A stretch of 64,000 nucleotides of DNA, taken from positions 186,001 to 250,000 of the forward strand of contig NZ_JADPJH010000038.1 of assembly GCF_023073315.1 (NCBI RefSeq), given 5' to 3'. The position numbers and the translations under genes were made by a program. Shown here piece after piece: positions 16,501-26,097 of this stretch. The stretch is from Bradyrhizobium sp. 1 (GTDB taxonomy: Bacteria; Pseudomonadota; Alphaproteobacteria; Rhizobiales; Xanthobacteraceae). The notes beneath the pieces were generated by a model, which searched no databases, was not told the DNA's origin, and worked only from the letters and a program-made list of their open reading frames with translations. Numbering within the stretch: position 1 is the stretch's first letter; every line of letters starts with the position of its first letter.

Positions 16501-17508
16501 ATGGCGCGCTTCGCTCAACTCTTACCGGCGCGGCAAGCCGTGATGACTCTGCGCATCGCCGCATTCTCGCTGTTTGCCGTGTCGGCGGCCTTGCCAGCGA
16601 AAGCCGAAGACCCCGCCGCTTATCCCACCCACAAGATCCGCATGCTGTTGCCCTACGCGGCCGGCGGCGGCGGTGACGTGGTCGGCCGGCTGCTCGCCGA
16701 CAGGATGGGCAAGACGCTCGGGCAGAGCATCTATATCGAGAACCACACGGGCGCTGCCGGCACGCTCGGCACGCAGATGGTCGCGACATCACCGAATGAC
16801 GGCTACACCATCACCGTCGGCGGCATGACCACGCATGTGCTGGCGCCGGCGATCTATCCAAAGCTGCCTTACGATTCGATCAAGGATTTTACGACCATCG
16901 GCCGCGTCGGTGTCTCCTCGATCATTCTGGTGGCGACCAAGGATTTTGCCGCCGATGACATCAGGGGCCTGATCGCGCTCGCCAAGAAGGGCGAGGCAAT
17001 TCAATACGGAAGCTGGGGCATCGGCTCGACCGGGCAGTTCTGCGCCGAAATCCTGATGCAGCAGACCGGCATCAAGATGGAGCATGTGCCGTTCAACGGC
17101 ATCGCCAAGCTCGCAGGCGATTTGCTCGGCGGGCACATCACGCTGGCAACGCTCGACGTGGCGACTGCGACGCCGCTGGTGAAGGACGGCTCGATCAAGG
17201 CGCTGGCCGCCTGTGGCGAGCGCTCGCCGAGCCTGCCGGATGTCGCAAGCTACAAGGAACAGGGCGTGGCGTTCGACCGCAGCCTGTCCTGGGCGATGTA
17301 TGCGCCCGCCGGCCTCGCACCGCCGATCGCACAAAAATTGTCAGCCGCACTGAAGGACGCACTCGGAGATGCCGAGGTGAAGCAGAAGCTTTTGGGGCTC
17401 GGCATCACCCCGCAATTCGTGCCCGGCGACGAGCAGCGCGACATCAATGCCCGCGACATCGCGGCCTGGAAGCAGGTCGCCAAGGACGCAAACATTGAAG
17501 TCAAGTGA
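16501..17508 (+). CDS. Bug/TctC-type periplasmic solute-binding protein
   Basis: A 335-residue protein of the tripartite tricarboxylate receptor family. The signal peptide is at about 15-36 if translation starts at the first ATG (hydrophobic run ending LPAKAE); an ATG at codon 15 is an alternative start. Signature regions are YPTHKIRMLLPYAAGGGGDVVGRLLAD, then GAAGTLGTQMVATSPNDGYT, and YGSWGIGSTGQFCAE. Such proteins bind carboxylates. The matching TctA/TctB membrane genes are not in the window, so it is an orphan, as is common in this family. Confidence 0.9.
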   Translation: MARFAQLLPARQAVMTLRIAAFSLFAVSAALPAKAEDPAAYPTHKIRMLLPYAAGGGGDVVGRLLADRMGKTLGQSIYIENHTGAAGTLGTQMVATSPNDGYTITVGGMTTHVLAPAIYPKLPYDSIKDFTTIGRVGVSSIILVATKDFAADDIRGLIALAKKGEAIQYGSWGIGSTGQFCAEILMQQTGIKMEHVPFNGIAKLAGDLLGGHITLATLDVATATPLVKDGSIKALAACGERSPSLPDVASYKEQGVAFDRSLSWAMYAPAGLAPPIAQKLSAALKDALGDAEVKQKLLGLGITPQFVPGDEQRDINARDIAAWKQVAKDANIEVK

Positions 17509-17547
17509 TCGAGGTCAAGTGAGCGGGATAAGAAGAGGAGCGCGGGC

Positions 17548-18084
17548 ATGAGCCGCATCTTCGGCGCGGTGCGTCAGAACGGATATGTGGTGCGGGACAT
17601 CCAGGCCGCGATGACGCACTGGATCGAGGTGATGGGCGTCGGTCCCTGGTACTACATGGACCGCGTCAAGACCGACTGGTTCCGCCATCGCGGCCAGGAT
17701 TCCGCTGTCGAGATGAGCATTGCGCTGGCGAACACCGGCGATCTCCAGATCGAGCTGATCCAGCAGCGCAACGACGCGCCCTCGCTTTACAAGGAGTTTC
17801 TCGACGCTGGCCACGAGGGCTTGCAGCACATGTCGTACTGGAGCCACGATTACCAGGCGCTCTACGACAAGGCGTTCGCGCTCGGCTACAGGATCGGCCA
17901 TGAGGGCCAGATCGGCGGCGACAAGGGGCGCTTTGCCTATTTCGACACGCAGGCGCATCCAGGAACCATCGTCGAGATCTCCGACATCAGCGGCACCAAG
18001 GGGCCGTTCTTCGAAAAAGTCCGGCAGGCGGCGATGAATTGGGATGGAACGCGGCCGATCCGGGAGGTCGTCGCGAAACCGTAG
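17548..18084 (+). CDS. VOC (glyoxalase/bleomycin resistance/dioxygenase) superfamily protein
   Basis: A 178-residue protein with the paired beta-alpha-beta-beta-beta modules of the vicinal oxygen chelate fold. NGYVVRDIQAAMTHWIEVMGVGPW opens the first module and LQHMSYWSHDYQALYDKAFALGY the second. HPGTIVEISD at the end supplies a glutamate likely to be a metal ligand. It follows the Bug-type binding protein by 39 bases and is probably co-transcribed. Related proteins act as epimerases or ring-cleavage enzymes; the reaction here is not readable. Confidence 0.82.
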   Translation: MSRIFGAVRQNGYVVRDIQAAMTHWIEVMGVGPWYYMDRVKTDWFRHRGQDSAVEMSIALANTGDLQIELIQQRNDAPSLYKEFLDAGHEGLQHMSYWSHDYQALYDKAFALGYRIGHEGQIGGDKGRFAYFDTQAHPGTIVEISDISGTKGPFFEKVRQAAMNWDGTRPIREVVAKP

Positions 18085-18189
18085 GATTTTGCGACGGCCG
18101 GAAGCACCGGACGAAACCAAATAGAAATTGTATTGCGGCCCCGGTCGGATATTCTTGCCGGCATTGCATATCCCGGCTTGGGGGCCGCG

Positions 18190-20505
18190 ATGAAATTCTT
18201 TTGTCTCTTTGCTCTCAGCGCCGTTCTCAGTATCCTGGCGCTTGTCTTCCAGCCGGCCGGCGCATTTGCTGACCAGCGCATGGCGCTGGTGATGGGCAAT
18301 TCGGCCTATCAGCGCGCGCCCAAGCTTGCCAATGCCACCAACGACGCGGGCCTTCTGGTCGAGACCTTCAAGAAGGCCGGCTTCACCGTCGTCGATGCGC
18401 GAAACGACCTGTCCGCCCAGGACATGCGGCGCACGCTACGGGATTTCGGTGCCAAAGCCCGCAGCGCTGATATCGCCGTCGTCTATTACGCCGGTCACGG
18501 CATCGAGATCGACGGCAACAACTATATCGTTCCCGTCGATGCCCAGCTGGAGAACGACACCGACGTCTATGACGAGACCATCGGGCTCGACCGTATCCTC
18601 GTCGCCATCGAGCCGGCGAAAAAGCTGCGCCTCGTCATTCTCGATGCCTGCCGCGACAATCCGTTCGCCCGGAACATGAAGCGCACGATGGCATCGCGGG
18701 CGGTCGCACGCGGCCTTGCCAAGGTCGAACCATCGAGCCCGAACACGCTGGTCGCCTTTGCCGCCAAGGCCGGCCTCACCGCGCTCGATGGCGACGGCAA
18801 GAACAGCCCGTTTGCCACCGCGCTGGCGCATCATCTGGCAACACCGGGCCTCGATCTGCGCAAGGCGTTCGGCTATGTCCGCGACGAGGTGCTTCAGGCC
18901 ACGACCAACAAGCAGGAGCCTTTCATCTACGGCTCGCTTGGCGGCGACGATGTCATGCTGGCGCCGGCCGCGGCACCTCCTGCTCCACCGCCTGCGCCCG
19001 TAGCATCCACCGACACCAGCGCCTCGCGCGACTACGAATTTTCCGAGCGCGTCGGCACCGTGGAGGCCTGGGATCTCTACATCGCGGCGCATCCGAGCGG
19101 GTTCTACACCGATCTCGCAAGGGTTCAGCGCAACAAGCTCGCAGCGGCCCGCCCAGCGCCGGCCACCGTCGCGATTGAAACGAAGAAGGTGCAGACGACA
19201 CCCGTGCTGCCGCCGCAGCCTGAGGTAACAAAGCCCGTTGCCGCACCGAAGCTGGCAGCTACGCCGGCCACCGTCACTCCGCTTACGCTTACCACTCCAC
19301 CCGCAACCGAGACGAAGAGCGTTGCCGCCGTTCCGGTATCGAGCTGCACCACACGAATCGCGCGGCGCGGCAGTGATGCCGTCGGCGGTCCCTTCATTCC
19401 GGTCTCGATCAAGCCCAATGTCGAGGGTGCGAGCGTCCGCACCATCGCCGTCGCGCCCAACGGCCGGGAGATCGCCACCGCCGGCGACGACGGCGTCATC
19501 CGGCTCTGGGATGCGGCCTCATTCCGGCAAACGCGCGTGCTGAGGGGACATGCCGGCGCGGTCTATGCGCTCGACTATTGGACCGAGAGCACGCTGCTCG
19601 CCTCCGCCGGGTGGGACGGCAAAGTCAAGGTGTGGGACCTCAGAAGCGATGGCCAGAGCCTGACTTTCGATGCGGGCGCAAAGCAGTTCGCGGTCGCCTT
19701 TGCACCGGAGCCGTCGCCCAAATATCTGGCTTCGGCCGGCGAGGATGGCATCGTGCGGATATGGAATCTCGGCACCCACGAGCTTGCCAAGAGCAAGCTC
19801 GATCACCAAAGCGGCGATCCCGCGCGCGCGGCCGTGCGTTCGCTGAGCTACGCCCCATCCGGCTCGGGGGAATTCGTCTCAGCTGGTTACGACGGCAAGA
19901 TCCGGTTTTATCGCACCAGCGGTGCCGTCGACGCGAAGGACGCCTATGGCCGCAAGGCGCTGCGCGTCGCCTATTCGCCCGACGGCACGCGCGTGGTCAC
20001 CGCCGGCTCGGATTCAGAGCTCGGCTCGGCAAAACTGTTCGACGCGAGAAGCGGCAATGTGCGGCTCCTCGCCGGACATCGCGACTATGTCGTCTCTGCC
20101 AATTGGTCCGCGGACAGCAAGCGCATTGTCACGGGCGGCGGCGGACGCGACAAATCGGTGAATCTGTGGGACGCCGACAGCGGCCGGTTGCTGGCAAGCT
20201 TTTCCGGCCATCAGGAAGATGTCGAGGCGGTCGCGTTCTTCCCGGGTGGAACGCGGCTGATCTCGGCAAGCGAGGACAAGACCATCAAGGTCTGGGACAT
20301 CGCCGAACGGCGCCTGCTGCTCACTGCGATCGGCTTCGGTGACGACGGTTTTGTCAGCTACACGCCCGAGGGCTGTTACGCCGGATCGAACGGCGTCGAA
20401 AGCCGGCTCAGCATCTCCAACGGCAGCCGCTACGAGCCGATGTCGATGGAGGCGCGCAAGGCGATGCAGGAACCGGCGGGGTTCACGTCACTGCTGGCGC
20501 GGTAA
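18190..20505 (+). CDS. Secreted caspase-like protease with C-terminal WD40 repeats
   Basis: A 771-residue protein. A signal peptide spans about 1-27 (ends PAGAFA). A caspase p20-like domain follows (about 29-260): MALVMGNSAYQ at the start, the catalytic dyad His103 in YYAGHGIEIDGN and Cys154 in LDACRDNPF. Then come a Pro/Ala/Thr-rich linker (about 265-400) and at least five WD40-like repeats (about 415-735) with motifs such as VIRLWD, VKVWD, VRIWN and IKVWD. The ATG at 18190 is chosen for the clean signal peptide. Prokaryotic caspase homologues cut after Arg or Asp and act in stress responses or defence; an export signal argues for a periplasmic role. Confidence 0.9.
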   Translation: MKFFCLFALSAVLSILALVFQPAGAFADQRMALVMGNSAYQRAPKLANATNDAGLLVETFKKAGFTVVDARNDLSAQDMRRTLRDFGAKARSADIAVVYYAGHGIEIDGNNYIVPVDAQLENDTDVYDETIGLDRILVAIEPAKKLRLVILDACRDNPFARNMKRTMASRAVARGLAKVEPSSPNTLVAFAAKAGLTALDGDGKNSPFATALAHHLATPGLDLRKAFGYVRDEVLQATTNKQEPFIYGSLGGDDVMLAPAAAPPAPPPAPVASTDTSASRDYEFSERVGTVEAWDLYIAAHPSGFYTDLARVQRNKLAAARPAPATVAIETKKVQTTPVLPPQPEVTKPVAAPKLAATPATVTPLTLTTPPATETKSVAAVPVSSCTTRIARRGSDAVGGPFIPVSIKPNVEGASVRTIAVAPNGREIATAGDDGVIRLWDAASFRQTRVLRGHAGAVYALDYWTESTLLASAGWDGKVKVWDLRSDGQSLTFDAGAKQFAVAFAPEPSPKYLASAGEDGIVRIWNLGTHELAKSKLDHQSGDPARAAVRSLSYAPSGSGEFVSAGYDGKIRFYRTSGAVDAKDAYGRKALRVAYSPDGTRVVTAGSDSELGSAKLFDARSGNVRLLAGHRDYVVSANWSADSKRIVTGGGGRDKSVNLWDADSGRLLASFSGHQEDVEAVAFFPGGTRLISASEDKTIKVWDIAERRLLLTAIGFGDDGFVSYTPEGCYAGSNGVESRLSISNGSRYEPMSMEARKAMQEPAGFTSLLAR

Positions 20506-20564
20506 AGCACAGACGCCACGGGCTTTGTGGTATGCTTCACGCCTGAACATTCCGTGAGGCGGCC

Positions 20565-21371
20565 ATGTCCGATGCTGATAAGGTTTTCGCGGGCTCGATC
20601 CCGGGGATTTACGACACCTATTTTGTGCCGATGATCTTCTCCGAGTATGCCGACGATATCGCAAGACGTGTCGCAGCTCTCACTCCCTCGGCGTTGCTCG
20701 AGATCGCAGCGGGGACCGGCGCGGTGACGCGCGCCGTGGCCGCCGCGCTGCCTCACGATTTCCGCTACGTTGCGACCGACCTCAACGATCCCATGCTGGC
20801 GGTCGCGGCGCGGCGCCAGGGTGAAGACCATCGTATTTCCTGGCGTCAGGCCGACGCGTCGGCCCTGCCATTCGGCGATGCCGAGTTTGACGCGGTCTGC
20901 TGCCAGTTCGGCGCCATGTTCTTTCCTGACCGCGTCAAGGCGTATGCGGAAGCAAAGCGCGTCCTGAAGCCAAACGGCACATTCCTGTTCAATGTCTGGG
21001 ACCGCATCGAAGAAAACGTATTCGCGCACGTTGCGACGCTGGCGCTCGGCGAGCTGTTTCCTGACGATCCGCCCCGTTTCATGGCGCGGACACCACACGG
21101 CTACTTTGATCAGGCGATCATCAGGGCCGATCTCGAACGCGCAGGCTTTCGCGACATCACGATCGAAATGCGGCCAGCGCTCAGCCGCGCGCCGACGCCC
21201 GACCTTGTGGCGTTCACCTACTGCCAGGGCACGCCACTGCGTGGCGAGATCGAGACACGGGGCGACCTTCAGGCCGCCACCGACGCGGTCGCCGAGGCAA
21301 TCCGGGCGCGCCATGGATCCGGACCGGTCGAAGCCAAAATTCAGGCCCTGGTGATCACGGCGCGTCCGTAG
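20565..21371 (+). CDS. SAM-dependent methyltransferase (class I)
   Basis: A 268-residue methyltransferase of the UbiE/Methyltransf_11 type. The SAM-binding motif I is LLEIAAGTGAVTRAVA, motif II is YVATDLNDPML, and the post-motif region has QADASALPFGDAEFDAVCCQFG. LKPNGTFLFNVWD corresponds to motif III. It starts 59 bases after the caspase-WD40 stop on the same strand. Substrate unknown; a small molecule is more likely than protein or RNA. Confidence 0.88.
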   Translation: MSDADKVFAGSIPGIYDTYFVPMIFSEYADDIARRVAALTPSALLEIAAGTGAVTRAVAAALPHDFRYVATDLNDPMLAVAARRQGEDHRISWRQADASALPFGDAEFDAVCCQFGAMFFPDRVKAYAEAKRVLKPNGTFLFNVWDRIEENVFAHVATLALGELFPDDPPRFMARTPHGYFDQAIIRADLERAGFRDITIEMRPALSRAPTPDLVAFTYCQGTPLRGEIETRGDLQAATDAVAEAIRARHGSGPVEAKIQALVITARP

Positions 21372-21376
21372 TTGCA

Positions 21377-21393
21377 GCGGGCTTTAGTCCCGC
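21377..21393. terminator. Short hairpin between convergent genes
   Basis: GCGGG, a seven-base loop and CCCGC form a 5-bp GC stem in the 42-base gap between the methyltransferase stop (21371) and the L,D-transpeptidase stop (21414). There is no T tract, so it is at best a weak bidirectional terminator. Confidence 0.35.
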
Positions 21394-21413
21394 CGCGAGA
21401 CCATCGTGCAATC

Positions 21414-22976
21414 CTACCAGAAGCTCCGCTGCATCGGCTGCTGCGGCTGGTAATATTGATACTGGCCGCGGCGGCGCGGATTGACGGGCTGCGGGGCCGG
21501 CTCGCGCTGCTGGAAGAAGAAACCAAAACCGTTGCCGCCATTGCCCCACCCGTCGTCGCTGGCCATTTCCATCGGCGGCGGCGCGGTCGGCTTGCGGGTG
21601 ATGAAGCCGCCCTGCGGATGGTTGCTCAGCACCGCCACGAACTCGGTGCGGTAGTTGGTCTCGGCGCTCAGCGGCTCGTCCGAGATGACGATGGACGAGC
21701 GCGGCAATGCGGTCGGCCCGATGCGATCCCACACCTCCTGCGGGATGGTGATGCGGTCGAGCGCTTCCTTGGCGCCATCGCCGTTCTCGATCGTGACCAC
21801 GCTCCAGCGCAGGCCCGTATCGTTCTTCGCCATCGCCGTGAAGATATGCGTGCCGAGCGGCTGGTCGGGATTGCGGATGGTGACGGGAACCTCGATGCTG
21901 GTGTCGAACACCTCGCCGCCGCCGTCCGGCGCCGGCTTGTGCGTGTTCCGGCGCACGTAAAGCTTCTGCGTCGAGCGGCTGATGTAGACCGAGACCGGCT
22001 CGAGCGCGAGTTTTGCGTCGGTCGCGGCCTTCACAGCTTCGGTCTTCCTGGTCGCGGCCACCTTGGCTGCTTCCTTCGTCGCGGCGACGGCGTCGCGCTT
22101 CGGCTGTGCCGCGGCCTTGGCGGCATCGAGCTGCGTTGCTGCATCCGCAGCCTTGGTGGCGAGCTTCTGCTTCAGCTCTTCGGCCTGCGCCCGCGCCTGG
22201 TCGGTCTTGGCAGCCGCGAGCTTCTTATCGGCAAAAGCGAGCTCGGCGTCGGCACGGGTCTTCTGCTGTTCCAGCTTGCGCAGCGAGCCCGGCAGCGAAA
22301 CGGCCTCCTTCGCGGCCGCTGACGCCGCCTTCTTGGCCTCGTCGGCGGCCCGGGTCGCCTCCTCGGCCTCGGCAGACAGCTTGCCGATACGGCCGGGCGC
22401 AGCCGCGATGGCCTCCTGCTTCGGCACGAACAGCGAGGGGTGGGTGAAATCGATCGGAGCCGCGTCGTTCGGCGAGATGATCACCCGCATTCCGATGTTG
22501 GTCTTGTCGAACAGGCCCTCCGCGAAATTGAACGGCATCCGCACGCAGCCGTGCGAGGCGGCATAGCCGGGCAGCGGCCCGCCGTGCAGGGCGATGCCGT
22601 TCCAGGTGATGCGCTGCATGTTCGGCATCCAGGCATCGTCATACATGGTCGAGTGGTGGTCCTTGTCCTTCTCGACGATGGCGAAGACGCCGGCAGGCGT
22701 CTCGCGGCCCGTCGTGCCGGTCGACACCGGCGCGCGAAAAATCCAGCCGTCGGCGTCGTAGAAGGTGACCTGCTGGCTCTTGATCGATACAATCGCCATC
22801 ATTGGCTCGCCGGCCTCGCGCGGTGCTACCGCCTCGGCCGGCGGGCGCGCCTGTTTGGCAGCGGTCGCCGGGCCCATGGCCGCGAATGCGACCACCGCCG
22901 CCAAGGTCACAATTCCGGGAGGCCCCCAACGCCGCATCGCCACGGTGGATTGCGTCGTTGTCATCAGGTTTTTCAT
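21414..22976 (-). CDS. L,D-transpeptidase with tandem YkuD-like domains and coiled coil
   Basis: A 520-residue exported protein. A hydrophobic export segment is at about 20-40. The first YkuD domain (about 60-165) carries the catalytic motif with His131 in ALHGG and S141-H-G-C144-V-R, so it is active-looking; it would cross-link or attach proteins to peptidoglycan. An Ala/Lys/Glu-rich coiled coil spans about 195-320. A second YkuD-like region (about 325-450) shares the strand pattern (VYISRSTQKLYVRRN, then PLGTHIFTAM) but lacks the SHGC motif, so it is probably a non-catalytic binding domain. The tail is Gln/Pro/Tyr-rich. Confidence 0.9.
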   Translation of the reverse strand: MKNLMTTTQSTVAMRRWGPPGIVTLAAVVAFAAMGPATAAKQARPPAEAVAPREAGEPMMAIVSIKSQQVTFYDADGWIFRAPVSTGTTGRETPAGVFAIVEKDKDHHSTMYDDAWMPNMQRITWNGIALHGGPLPGYAASHGCVRMPFNFAEGLFDKTNIGMRVIISPNDAAPIDFTHPSLFVPKQEAIAAAPGRIGKLSAEAEEATRAADEAKKAASAAAKEAVSLPGSLRKLEQQKTRADAELAFADKKLAAAKTDQARAQAEELKQKLATKAADAATQLDAAKAAAQPKRDAVAATKEAAKVAATRKTEAVKAATDAKLALEPVSVYISRSTQKLYVRRNTHKPAPDGGGEVFDTSIEVPVTIRNPDQPLGTHIFTAMAKNDTGLRWSVVTIENGDGAKEALDRITIPQEVWDRIGPTALPRSSIVISDEPLSAETNYRTEFVAVLSNHPQGGFITRKPTAPPPMEMASDDGWGNGGNGFGFFFQQREPAPQPVNPRRRGQYQYYQPQQPMQRSFW

Positions 22977-23238
22977 GCCATCCTCGGTCGAAATGCCAGT
23001 CCGCCGGTCAAATATCAGATTGCGGTCTTTGGATTAAGAAATCGCAGCCGCCATACGTTCCGTCTGTGGCGATATTCGGCCCGTTCCGGCGACAAATCTC
23101 TCATATACGACGGCTGGCGCAGGCGGAAGGTGGCTTGCGGCCATAGCTGGTCCGTAGCTGGCGATCCACCGCTGCGGCAGAATGCCCGCTGGCCCGGCCC
23201 GACGTCAGGCGGCGAGGCCGACACCCACCATGTGTGTG

Positions 23239-24675
23239 CTAGACGCCCAGCGCCTTCCGGTTGAAGGTCCGCAGGAAACGAACCGACAGCGTGCGCACAT
23301 TCGCGACATTGAGGAGCCACGCCGCGACGGCGTAGGCGAGGCCGCCCGCAAGACTCACGATGACCAACGGCACGGGGCCGGTGCCGCTCATTTGCGATCG
23401 CGCAACGAGGATCGCAGCTGCCATCACTGCTGCGGAGACGGCCAAGCCGGCGAGACGGTTGACATCGAACGGCACGGGATGGGCACGGTGCATCAGGACG
23501 ACCGCAACGACGAAACCGAGCACCTCGGTCGCGAGGGTCGCCAGCGCCGCACCATGGAGGCCGTAGCCTGCAACCAGCGCGAACATCAGCGCCACGCTCA
23601 CCACCAGCGTGAGGAAGGACTGCGCCGCCAGCATGAAGGGCCGTTCGGCGAGCTGAAAGCTGATCTGGACGTAGAATTGATTGGCGATGCCGAAGAAGCG
23701 GGCGAGCACCAGGGTCGGCAGCAGCGCCGACACGCCGGCGCGGAAATCGACGCCGACAAGCGTACCTGCGATCGGGTCGGCGGCGAGCGCCAGCCAGATC
23801 GCGACCGGCGCGACAACGACGAGTAACAGTTCGAGGCTCTCGCTCAACCGCTCGCGCGTGATCTCGTTGTTTTTCTCCGACAGCGACCGGAACACCAGAG
23901 GCACGGTCGCAGCTGCAACGCTGGAGGCGATCATCACCATGAACTGGCGCGGCAGGTCGGCGGCGACGCCGAAGATGCCGGCGGCATCCTTGCCGAGGAG
24001 ATAAGCCACGATCAGACGGTCACAGGTCGAGTACAGCGCGACCGACAGGCCGGCCAACGTCAGCGGCAGGCCATAGCGTGCGAGCTGCATGAACTGGCTG
24101 CGCTGGAAGCGCGCGATCTTGGTGCGATCCCCGACGAGATTGAGGATGATGCCGGTTAGTGATCCCAGGCCGAACGCTGCGAGCAGACCCATGCCGCCCC
24201 AGCCGAGCCAGATGCCGACAAGGCCGAAGCCGACGCTCGACACACTGCGCACGATCGAGATCGCCGCAAAGCGATAGGGACGCAGCTTGGCGCGCTCGAA
24301 CTCCTGGCCGACATCGACCGCATTGGCCATGATCGCAACGAACATGCTGGCGAGCAGCAGCTCGATGCTGAGATCGCTCCGGAACAGGACCACGAGCGGG
24401 GTCGTCGCGCAGAGCACCGCGACCGTGAGCCCAAAGGCGACCATCGCCGTGCCGCGGAAATCCACCTCCGCCGACATCGCCTGATACCGGGACACCGACA
24501 GCTTGATCCAGGCGAAGAAGATCGCGCCCAAAATGCCGGCCAAGCTGATGCCGACGACATAGACGCCGTATTCCGCGGGCGTGAGTAGCCGCGTGTAGGC
24601 GGTGACCGCGAAGAAACCCACCGCCGCTGGCAGGATGTAGGCGACGAGATAGATCGAGAAATGGCGATTCAGCAT
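23239..24675 (-). CDS. Polysaccharide/lipopolysaccharide flippase (Wzx/MOP superfamily)
   Basis: A 478-residue inner-membrane protein with about 12-14 hydrophobic segments and short polar loops. The start reads FSIYLVAYILPAAVGFFAVTAY followed by RLLTPAEYGVY, which is the common opening of Wzx-type flippases of the MOP superfamily. These move undecaprenyl-linked sugar units across the inner membrane. It is divergent from a glycosyltransferase, and the neighbourhood has other sugar-active genes, so a role in exopolysaccharide or O-antigen export is likely. No polymerase (Wzy) is in the window. Confidence 0.88.
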   Translation of the reverse strand: MLNRHFSIYLVAYILPAAVGFFAVTAYTRLLTPAEYGVYVVGISLAGILGAIFFAWIKLSVSRYQAMSAEVDFRGTAMVAFGLTVAVLCATTPLVVLFRSDLSIELLLASMFVAIMANAVDVGQEFERAKLRPYRFAAISIVRSVSSVGFGLVGIWLGWGGMGLLAAFGLGSLTGIILNLVGDRTKIARFQRSQFMQLARYGLPLTLAGLSVALYSTCDRLIVAYLLGKDAAGIFGVAADLPRQFMVMIASSVAAATVPLVFRSLSEKNNEITRERLSESLELLLVVVAPVAIWLALAADPIAGTLVGVDFRAGVSALLPTLVLARFFGIANQFYVQISFQLAERPFMLAAQSFLTLVVSVALMFALVAGYGLHGAALATLATEVLGFVVAVVLMHRAHPVPFDVNRLAGLAVSAAVMAAAILVARSQMSGTGPVPLVIVSLAGGLAYAVAAWLLNVANVRTLSVRFLRTFNRKALGV

Positions 24676-24938
24676 GCGTGCACGGGACCGGCGGCGCGAG
24701 GTGGGCGGCCGTTCATCAATTGGACCTTGGCTTGACGATCAAAGGCTTGGCGATCGGACTGCGCCGCAGCATCCCCCAAGATAGTCATTTAAGTCTGCAA
24801 ATCGGCCGCCGAGCGGGGCGGTTCCGCCGCTTTCGCGCGTTAGCGTTAAATTTGCCCTTTCCTTGAACCGGCCGCCGCGATCACCGAAAAGAAACCATGA
24901 TTTCAGGTCGTCGCCCGACGTCCTGGTAGTGCGTGGAC

Positions 24939-26033
24939 ATGACCAAGATGGACGTTGCCGAGCGTATACGGGCGAACCCGGCTCATCTGCCGCATGGCGG
25001 GGCTGACGCCCCATTGGTTCCGGCAGCCCCTGAAGGCGGCGGGCGGATGACGCTCAACCTGTTTTTCGAGGAACGGGACGATCGCTGGTTTCCGGGCGAC
25101 CGCCACATCCGGCCACTGCTGCGGCGCATGCTGCTCGGCAAGTCGTGGATCAGCGGGCAGCGGCGCGTCTTCCTCAATCTCTGCGCCGGGCTCGACAGGG
25201 TCGGCATCCCCTACCGCGTCAACGATTACGGCTATATCCGCAGGCATCCGGCGGAGCTTGCCTGCATTATCGGGCGGCCGTTCGTGCTGGACTGGTTCCA
25301 ATGGAAAAATCCGCTCCTGCTGGGCGTCGCCATGTACAACCATCCCGTGGAAGCGTCGGCGCATCTGCACGATTTGCAAACCAGGACCATCCTGGTGCCC
25401 TGCCACTGGTACGCCGACATGTGCCGTCCGTACTGGCCGCATGTCGAGATCTGGCCGGTCGGCATCGAGACCGATCTGTGGACCCCTGCGCCTGCCGACC
25501 AGAAGAGCGTCGACGTGCTGCTCTACGACAAGGTGCGGTGGGAGCACGACCGCTTTGATGCCGAGCTGATCGAACCGATCCGCCGGCAGCTCGAGGCAAG
25601 CGGCCGCACCGTCGAATTGGTCCGCTACGGCCACTACAAGGAAGACGACTACAAGGCGGCGCTGGCGCGCTGCCGCAGCATGGTGTTCCTGTGCGAGCAT
25701 GAGAGCCAGGGCATCGCCTGCCAGCAGGCGCTGGCGAGCGGCGTTCCCGTGTTCGCCTGGGATCGCGGCGGGCCGTGGCAGGATCCGGAATATTTCCCGC
25801 ACAGGGTCAGATACGAGGGCGGCGTGTCCTCGGTGCCCTATTTCGACGCACGCTGCGGCATGACCTTCACCGATGCGGACAGCTTCGTGGACGGCTGGAG
25901 CGACTTCTGGTCGCATGTCAGCGCCGGCGATTTTGCACCTCGCGACTATGTGATGGAGAATTTGACGCTCGAGAAGGGCGCGCTTCATTACTACACGATT
26001 GCTGAAGCCGCCTTGCAGCGTCAGACGGGCTGA
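24939..26033 (+). CDS. Putative GT-B glycosyltransferase
   Basis: A 364-residue cytosolic protein. The N-terminal half has NLFFEERDDRWFPGDRHIRP and FLNLCAGLDRVGIPYRVND. The C-terminal half has VRYGHYKEDDYKAALARCRSMVFLCEHESQGIACQQALASGVPVFAWDRGG, which matches the nucleotide-sugar region of GT-B enzymes (E-x7-E type motif in EHESQGIACQQA). An ATG at 24939 is preferred to the GTG at 24933. It lies opposite the flippase and is followed after 64 bases by a GH10 gene. Sugar donor and acceptor are unknown. Confidence 0.78.
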   Translation: MTKMDVAERIRANPAHLPHGGADAPLVPAAPEGGGRMTLNLFFEERDDRWFPGDRHIRPLLRRMLLGKSWISGQRRVFLNLCAGLDRVGIPYRVNDYGYIRRHPAELACIIGRPFVLDWFQWKNPLLLGVAMYNHPVEASAHLHDLQTRTILVPCHWYADMCRPYWPHVEIWPVGIETDLWTPAPADQKSVDVLLYDKVRWEHDRFDAELIEPIRRQLEASGRTVELVRYGHYKEDDYKAALARCRSMVFLCEHESQGIACQQALASGVPVFAWDRGGPWQDPEYFPHRVRYEGGVSSVPYFDARCGMTFTDADSFVDGWSDFWSHVSAGDFAPRDYVMENLTLEKGALHYYTIAEAALQRQTG

Positions 26034-26097
26034 CGGCGTCCGGCAAAGTTAACCCAACAATTGGAAACCCCGGCGTTGCAAAGCGGCGCTTGGTACG

